NCBI GenBank assembly: GCA_036852015.1
Contig: JAANDG010000003.1
Span: 888,001 to 952,000, forward strand
Length of the DNA stretch: 64,000 bases
Source of the DNA: Pelodera strongyloides
Lineage: Eukaryota; Nematoda; Chromadorea; Rhabditida; Rhabditidae
Reading direction: 5' to 3'
The position numbers and the translations under genes were made by a program. Of this stretch, positions 56,560 through 64,000 are shown piece by piece. Under the pieces are notes generated by a model. It was not told the origin of the DNA, searched no databases, and saw only the letters and a list, made by a program, of their open reading frames with translations. How positions within the stretch are numbered: position 1 is the first letter of the stretch; the number at the start of each line of letters is the position of its first letter.

Positions 56560-58300
56560 TATTTATACTTAAGTTAGTACTCTAATAAAGTCGTTATTTC
56601 CTGTTACTTACGTAAACAGCGTCATATTAGACACTAGCAATAATTTATGTTTTGGAATACGTTTCTCCTGTAATTCTATATGTTTCAATAGTTGCAACGT
56701 ACAGTTGCAATATAAAGTAAACAATAAGGAAAATATGCCTCACAAGCCCCTTACCTAAATAAATGGGGCCCCCTTACTAAAATAAATTAAATCAAGTATT
56801 GTATTATCGAAGTTAACAGAAATACTGAGCAATCAAGAAGTTAGCAAGTTCCTTGAACAAATAAATACTTCACACATTATTCCCGGAAAATTTACTTCCC
56901 CTTCTAGAGAAATAAGCATTGCACCGGAATGTGTATTAGTTTGAAGCGCATTTTGAGTATTTCTTTTATTTTTTTATTTCCGAAAGAACGATTTATGGTT
57001 TCTCGGCACTATTCCCAGCTGATATGAATAAAAACTGAGAAAAACGCACTGGGGACAGTTGTCGTGTGTTTTTTTGGCAAACATCCCCTACAACACACGA
57101 ATGACATTGCTCATTAAGCTTCAGTTGCTTTCTGTACTTCCGTGCCGGAGAAGTTGTACTCTCCTCTTTCCTTTGCTTACAGAGACGTGAACATAAAAAT
57201 TGCTTTGTAGTATGGTCTATCTCTGCTCGCACTAATTGTAGGTGTATTGGGCCATACAATATGTCTCTTATTATTTTTTTAGAAAATTTCCCGATATTCC
57301 CGAGCCATGTGTGAATTGCACGCCGCTACTATGGGCGCAGACAATTATTAGATGATGAAAGAGTCTGTTTTGTTTATATTTCTGCCAGAAAGTACTCATA
57401 CATAGATTTCCGCCTCATAAACTGCAAGTTGCGTAAAACGATTTTTAGTGAAATCAAGTCGGGAGCTCGTAGTAATAGTGTGTCATACTAGTGTGTAATA
57501 GTGTGTCTCGTAGTGTGAGTAGACCGGCTGTCTGCATAACTAAGTGTAGCTTGTAGTTTCCGCCTTAATTTCACACCCAATGTGTATAGTCTCAACTCTT
57601 GGTACTCCAAATAATGTTGCAACTGAAATCTAAATATTTTCTTCTTCCGGAGATGTTTGATTTATAATTGCCTGCAATTGTTTCTGTTAGGCAATTGCTT
57701 GATATCGATATCTTTCACTACCCGCTCTCTCTTATCTCTCTACGTATACTTTTGATACTCAATAGTTTCCCGCCAGTTTTCAAATCTTCCCGCATTAACT
57801 TCTGCATAGAAGTTTCTCGTAATACTTTTATGTCGTAGTCGTTATGTTTTAACCCTGCTAGCATGTGGCCTTGCTATAGTCTCCGTTTGGAGCTGCCGTT
57901 CTAGAGCCACCTAGAAGGCGTTTCGTTTAAGCTAGCCATGCTAAACATTACTTCTCTTTATATTTATTTTACTCTACTTACCTTTTCATGTTTTCCTTTA
58001 TTGTAATAAATGCATGATTGTAAATTGTCTTGGTTGGAATTCCATGCTGCTCTGGAGTTATCCATGTTGAATTACCTTGTTGTATTCCGAACTGTTTTTA
58101 TATTGCCTGTGTATTATTTCGTGGTTTATGTTGATTGTATTTCCTTAATGGAATTATACTTTTATCTTCAGATTGTCAGACCTCTCTCGTAGTGAAGTGA
58201 ATCTTGGACATATAGGATTCTATCCATCCTTTCCTATCAAAAGATAGAACTAACATTTGTTTTCAGGAATATCGTTGTGTGTTTATTAATATGCGTTTCG
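56560..58300. other. Gene-free stretch before the gypsy element
   Basis: No coding motif or clear repeat pair seen. A tract around 57470-57520 repeats AGTGTGT-type words. The left LTR of the gypsy element may begin near or after this stretch. Confidence 0.35.
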
Positions 58301-58301
58301 G

Positions 58302-58535
58302 GTGTCTGGGAAGTTCTCCCCTAGACTTCACGAACCCCAACCAGGACCCCTAACGTATAACTGGGGGCCGACCGTTACCTTCCACGCTGAGATGGTCAAC
58401 CACGTGCTTGAGAGTGACCAGGCTGCCCGCCTGGTCATTGTTGGTCCCTGTGGCGAGGTTTGGCGGAAGCCCCTCGTGTCCACATGTGACATTGTCTTAT
58501 TTTTTTTCTCTCGTTATATTAGAACGGAGTCCTGA
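58302..58535 (+). other. Unassigned open frame upstream of the gypsy element
   Basis: A 77-residue open frame in a GC-richer patch (TYNWGPTVTFHAEMV..., ...ARLVIVGPCGEVWRKPL). No family was recognised. It ends in a hairpin (arms around 58514-58527 and 58544-58557). It may be part of the gypsy LTR/leader or a relic. Confidence 0.2.
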
Positions 58536-58810
58536 CTCCTGGTGTCTAATATAGCGAAAGCAAGACTTAATGGTGCGTTAGCCGGTATGATGTAGAAATA
58601 TATCAGAGAACGGTGTGCCATTAAGCTCTTGAACCACTGTGGTTGAGTGTTGTTTATACAACATGAGACTGTGGTATATCAATTGTGAGATTGATCTGGC
58701 TAGGGTTCAGTAATGAACCGAGGCCGGATTAGTTTCATAGTTGGTATTCACAGGTTCACTCAATCAGGTAAATGTCTCGCATATTTACTTGGCCACTTTG
58801 GTGAATCATA

Positions 58811-58852
58811 ACAGGGCGTCTATGACCCGTGTGGCGTCTATGACCCGTGTGT
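58811..58852 (+). repeat. 18-bp tandem duplication
   Basis: GCGTCTATGACCCGTGTG occurs twice in a row, in the stretch just upstream of the gypsy gag region. Confidence 0.6.
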
Positions 58853-60579
58853 TATTGATTCGAAATCCAACTCGATGTTGGGAACACGTAGCCCGTGTTT
58901 TCTAAGTGCACAATTGTGCCGCGGCACTAACTCTATTTGTTAGAAGCGTGTTAGTTTATTCAGTACTCTGCCATATCCGTACTCTATTATCTTAGCCTGC
59001 TCGGTGGAGTAACTCTGTTGTATTGCGTGCACGCATACAGTGTACAAGTTACTTCTCTAGCAATATGTTCATTAAAGTCTACGCAAAGTCTTATTGACTT
59101 GTGAGCGGTACTGCATATGGATATTTTGTTATATAGCTAGCTCATGAGTTGAGTGGATAATGAATATAATTTCAACGCTTGCTTCGAAAATTAGTGATTT
59201 GCCCCAGTACCATCAGATCGTCGAGCATGCCGATGCCGGATGCCGACCAGGTGGACGCGAATCAAGACGCCCCGACGGTGCCCACCGTGAATACTGCAAT
59301 GAGGAACGTGATCCTGCCCAGGAGAACCGTTCCGCCAATGAGGATGCAAATGGATTGGAGTCTACGGAGCTCACCGTTCCCGTTCATGCCCGAACACTGA
59401 TTGGCCCTCGCACCCCGCCTTATCCGGTTCTCACCAAGAAAACCGAACTATTAGGAATTGCTGTTCCAGTTGACACCGATGCAAACTCGGATGTCACCGA
59501 GTCAGCGATTAGTGCAGTTCAGCACAGTCACCTGAGCCCTGAGCACAAGAGAGTCAGCAAATCTCTCGTATCGTCTTAGTTAACGCTTCGCCAGACGTTG
59601 ACATGGCTTATACCTCTGGAGAGCACCACTCCACCACTTCAATGGACCAGAGAGCTGACTGCAGGAGACCCATGTTCCTTGAAGAACAGTCTATCTTTCA
59701 TTTTTTTTAACCGTGCAATCTCAGCCCAGCCATGCACATACACCTGATAGTTAATGATCAAGCGTAGGTCTGAGGGTGGCCTGATTGTTAAATGTGGTTT
59801 GGATTGATGTCACAAAGTCACAAAGTTTGCCAACAAGGATTCTGTGAACATCGACGAGTTTGTAGGCGCGGTTCGCCTCAGAAATATGCCTGGTTGCTCA
59901 GAAAACTTTAAGCTTGCCCGCTTGCCCTATTCCAGTCATATCTTCGTGAAGATGCTCGTATTGTCGTCAATGTAATCTCGCCAGCATTTAAGGCTAGAGG
60001 TTTTTGAAGCCGTCATCACCGATCCAAACGTACTTCAACTTCAAAGGCTCTCTAATGTTGAAGAAATCTGTCTTCTAACATGAACTACTCAGCTTCAGCC
60101 CTTCAGCAAGAAGCCGGGTCAGTTGATTGCCAGAACCTGCAAAGACATTGAGTCGCTGGGTCGGAAAGCCTCCCCCGGTGATGCCGAATCAGAGCCGCTC
60201 GAAACAGCAATACTGTGCCACTCTTTTTGAGAGTCTGAATGATGGCCGTGAATTCAGTTGTTATCTCTACTCTGTCTAACTACTTGAAAGCTGTAGAATT
60301 TGCCCTAGGACACGACTCATATGGCAGCTTGAGAGTCAGTCCACTCAACACTAAAGCCAACCATGCTCGCCCATCAGTTTGACATAAGAAGCATTGGCAA
60401 CAGCAGCAACGTTGGCCGGAGCTTCGGAAACAGTCAGCTCAGAAAGTCGGTTTATCAGAGCGCCCGCTCTTACTGGTTGCAATTCAGAGAGGCTTCCGCT
60501 GAGCAGAGTGACTATGCCCCGACCAAGTACAAACAACAATTCGGCTAAAGGGTCAGCAGACCACATGTTGGATGTGAAG

Positions 60580-60621
60580 TGCTATAACTGCGAGAAGTTT
60601 AGTCACTACAGACATCAATGC
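60580..60621 (+). pseudogene. Gag zinc knuckle of the gypsy element
   Basis: C-x2-C-x4-H-x4-C is intact in the 60394-60771 frame. The usual glycine before the histidine block is Phe here. Confidence 0.65.
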
Positions 60622-60812
60622 TCTCGCATTCGAAACGAGGAGCTCGTTTCATCGAAGACTGAAAATTCTGGAGACTGGTTGCCGCAGTCAGCGCTTCAGC
60701 TGGAAGGCTGTCACTGCAAGAAAGCACCGTCTAGCCAGAATAATGTTTTCGAACTCATTGCCGCGTGCTGAGTGAAAAGGAAAACAGCGACAGCAGTGCC
60801 CGAGGAAGGAAA

Positions 60813-60988
60813 CTCGTGGTGAAGGAACAGTATTTGTTCTGGATGATATGATCAGACGCACCAGCCGTGCAATCATATCGGTTAATAACTGCTTGCCGCA
60901 AGGAATTCGAGCTGTGGATGCTCGCGGTGAAGGAACAGTATTTGTTCCGGATTGTATGATCAGACGCACCAGCCGTGCAATCATACAG
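60813..60988 (+). repeat. 66-bp direct repeat inside the gypsy element
   Basis: GTGAAGGAACAGTATTTGTT through ATCAGACGCACCAGCCGTGC occurs at 60813-60880 and again at 60923-60988, giving a protein repeat around GTVFV and MIRRTSRAII. Period about 110 bp. Confidence 0.7.
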
Positions 60989-63900
60989 ATGCCGAATCAT
61001 TTGCCCGAAAACACGTGCTCTATGCGAGGAGACGTTGTTTGTGAATGCAAATGGGTCCGAACTGAAGACGTTCAGGTTCAGGACGTGGTTGTGCAAGAAG
61101 GTCTCTTGACACCACATAGTCAGGTGAAGATGTCATCAGCATTGGCCAGCTGTATCGATGAACCTAAGAATGGAGTGAGAAGCAGAACTCACTGGCCAGA
61201 ACGCGCTGCCGATCAGAATAGGCCCTATTCCGTGATCGAGGAACTGCGCCCGATAAAACTGCAGCACGAAGCAGATCCCTTCAAAGATGACCAGCTGCGG
61301 CTGCGAGTCATGGTTGCCTTTGTGCAATCGGATATTGTGATTGATACGGAAGCATCGATCAGTGTTGTTTAGACCGACTTTCTTCGTCTAGCGCACAGTT
61401 GCCAATATGTGTCTACGACGATGAAGGCTTATGAGGTCAACTGCACGAAAGGTACCCCCGAGCAATACGGAGTACTCGATGCCTCACGTAATGTATTGAA
61501 GCTTGTCGCCAGATGCTTCTCCCTGTGCAAATCGATGGTGGTGAAGTAGTCCGCGTGGGCTTTCACATGGTTCTACGCTAGGAACCCACACTATTGATTG
61601 GGATGAACACCCTAAAGATAACCGGTGTAATTTTTTTCCATATTGCGCGGACGAAGCCAGGCTTACGGTACAAATTTCAGCCACAATACCACCAGGCACC
61701 TCGAAGATTGTCCCTGTCAAAGGTCCCAAAACTAGTACCGTTTATTTTCTTGAGCAACAAGAATGGTTGTCGACGCCTATTCTGCTCAGAACAGACTCGG
61801 AAGAAATAGCCCAGTTGAGAGTGGACAACTTCAACATCGATACGTATGCTACGTTGCAAATCGATGAAGGTCTTGTATTAAACGTATCGCAACAATTCGA
61901 AGCCCTCGAATGGAGTGAGAGATCGGAGCTCATACCGGTCTCACTCATCGAGAAGAAATGTGAAAAATTGCTGAGCCTCAATCATTCACAAGCCATTCAG
62001 GAACAGGACAGCGAAAAGCTTATCCTGAAGGAACTCACTGATAATGGGATGAACAGTTTGCCAGAGGTCTCTTGTCTCTTGTTATCTAGTTCCAGGATGT
62101 CTTTGCCTTAACTGATAGTGAATTGAGTCAAGCCAAGGGATTCTCTCACAAGATCGACACGGGGTCTGCAGAACCCATTCGACAGCGACCGAGACCAGTG
62201 CCACTGCCGACGCAGAAGGGTCAAGGAATTGCTCCAGCGTATAAAAGAGCAAGGAATTGTACGCAATAGTAAGAGTGCATGGGCTTCTCCATGTGTGATG
62301 GTCATAAAGAAAGATGGTTCCATCCGCCTTTGTGTGTATTTGCGAAAGTTGAATGAGGTCATTCGCCATGACGCTCGTACACGCATATGGACATCACCAT
62401 TCAAAGCCTGCATGGAAACAAGTTCTTAATCACGTTTGACTTGGTTACAAGGTTTCTGGCAAGTGCCAATGGAACCGGGTAGCCATCCCAAGTCTGCTTT
62501 CGCTATCATGAATGAACTGCTCGAGTTTTCTGTTATGCCGTACGGATTAGCTAATGCCCCAGCTTCTTTTCAAAGCTAATGCAACTCGTCTTAGAAGATA
62601 TTCTCGGCCAGAACATCTTTGTATATATCGATGACCTGGTTGTAGCCCAACCACCTGGGAAGAGCACGTTTAACAGCTTGACCTTGCTGTCACACGCCTA
62701 CGCAAGTACGGACTTCGCCTCAAGTCATCCAAGTGCCACATTGGTCTGAAGGAAGTTAGATTCCTAGGTCACGTTGTCGGTAAAAACGGAGTGAGTGTTG
62801 AAAAAGAGAAGATCGAAAATACCAAGAAATCCCAAAACCTGCGTCTATCAGCGAACTTCGAACCTTTCTGGGAATGTGCTCCTATTACAGAAAGTTTGTT
62901 CGGTTTCTCGAAGATTGTCAATCCTCTCTATACATTGATAAGCTCCACATCAAAGTGGGAATGGGGAGATGCGCAAGAACGCTCCCTCAACATTCTAAAG
63001 AACTTTATGCACCACGCCCGTTCTTGCCCAGCCAGAACTGAATGCTGCTCATGATTGTTTCATGTCCATTGGTCCATTCTGTACACCGATCAAAGCAAGG
63101 TATTGGCCGTGTCTTATGCCAAGACAAATATTGTCTGTCGCACCCGATATTCTTTATGAGCAGGCAGCTCAATCAAGCCCAGTCCCGATACCATCCAAAC
63201 AGATCTTGAAGAGCAAAGAAGCGCTCGGAAGTTCGCCCGCCCGTACCCATATGGTGCACAAATTGTTGCAAAGCGTCATCAAGCCCTTGTCGCTTTGCTG
63301 AAGACATCAAACTGGTCCGAACGCACTTTACGACGAGCTCTTGAACTGTAGTGCCGGATGAGAATATTGTTATCAAATGTGTGAAAAGAAAAGTCAATGG
63401 TGTCGCGGATGCCCTTTCGCGATGACCTGTCGTTCCTGGTGAAGCCAATGCACCAGACGACGAAGAACACCTTGACACAATTCTGAATGAATTGTCTATT
63501 GATTGTGTTATTGATGCATCGCATAAAGTATTCGAAGCAGATACACGGTCTGCTCGACCAGGAAGCAAATAACACGCAAATGCCCGTGAAAGACTTCGTC
63601 GTGAGACGGAAAGCTCTTTTACATTTACATGTAATGTTATCTGAAAGTATGGACTCCGCAAAAGTTCCGTAAAGATGTTTGGAAAGCAGCTCACAATCCA
63701 GAGATTGGAGGCTACGGAAGCGCTGAAGTGAGCCTGAAGAAAGTTGCCCACGAAGTCTACTGGCCTAACCAATGCGTGAAGTATTGTTCCGCCCCTGCAT
63801 CCAAGAATAACTTGTTCTGCGTTTGATACAGTCGATGTTGTTCTTTTGGTCAACCCAGCCAACGACCAGAGGAAACCGATATTTGCTCACTGTAATCGAC

Positions 63901-64000
63901 CATTTTACCAAGTTTGCCTATGCTGAGACTTTGCCTACCAAGCAGGCCGATGTAGTGAACTACTTGCTTCGTGAATGCCGAATGCCTCGTGAGATCATGT

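Larger units (their letters stand above)
59160..64000 (+). mobile_element. Decayed Ty3/gypsy LTR retrotransposon, continues past window end
   Basis: Plus-strand gag-pol remains in many frames. In order: gag-like segment (59227-59400); CCHC zinc knuckle CYNCEKFSHYRHQC (60580-60621); aspartic protease motif VIDTEASISVV (61337-61369); RT with WASPCVMVIKKDGSIRLCV (62277-62333), MPYGLANAPASFQ (62535-62573) and FVYIDDLVVA (62618-62647); FLGHVVGKNG (62761-62790) and FLGMCSYYRKF; integrase HNPEIGGYG with VYWPN (about 63686-63770); and core VIDHFTKFAYAE (63892-63925). The protease-RT-RNase H-integrase order defines Ty3/gypsy. Frame breaks and stops are frequent. Neither LTR was identified; the left one should lie before 59160 and the right one beyond the window. 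Confidence 0.75.

Noticed and set aside
1..64000. CRISPR array, bacterial operons, rRNA genes
   Set aside because: No regularly spaced repeats, Shine-Dalgarno-led gene clusters or rRNA-like sequence; splice structure shows a eukaryotic genome.

Overview
The window looks like nuclear DNA of a nematode. It is AT-rich, with GC-richer exons split by canonical GT-AG introns. Two genes place their ATG 9-10 nt after a pyrimidine-rich AG acceptor, as SL trans-spliced nematode genes do. A gene with two DM domains (a mab-3/dmd-3 type arrangement) is a nematode hallmark. The species cannot be named from the sequence.

Three protein-coding loci were rebuilt exon by exon, and all splice phases close. (1) 11406-33657, plus strand: a 446-aa transcription factor with two DM domains in 9 exons, resembling DMD-3/MAB-3 of sexual differentiation. 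It spans 22 kb because its introns are loaded with transposons. (2) 39594-40913, minus strand: a two-exon fascin-like beta-trefoil protein, with three decayed exon copies upstream at 43.0-44.7 kb. (3) 48152-53960, minus strand: a 14-exon, 508-aa ferroportin (iron exporter) with a poly(A) signal. It keeps the conserved transport aspartates but lacks the hepcidin-binding cysteine.

The rest is mostly mobile DNA. At least seven families of foldback MITEs share TTAA target sites and AGSG-type tips. They fill the DM gene introns, with one nested pair, one triple stack and one double stack whose neighbours share a single TTAA. At 45.8-47.4 kb lies a broken Penelope-like reverse transcriptase. A deleted LTR element with primer-binding site and polypurine tract sits in ferroportin intron 8. 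A CR1-like LINE 3' end lies at 55 kb, and three LINE tails with (AAAT)n ends are scattered. A decayed Ty3/gypsy element runs from about 59.2 kb off the right edge.

Layout: 1-11.4 kb intergenic with repeats and hairpins; 11.4-33.7 kb DM gene; 33.9-39.5 kb intergenic with a MITE and a 0.9-kb direct duplication; 39.6-44.7 kb fascin-like gene and relics; 45.1-47.5 kb Penelope-like element; 48.1-54 kb ferroportin; 54-59 kb retroelement debris; 59-64 kb gypsy element.
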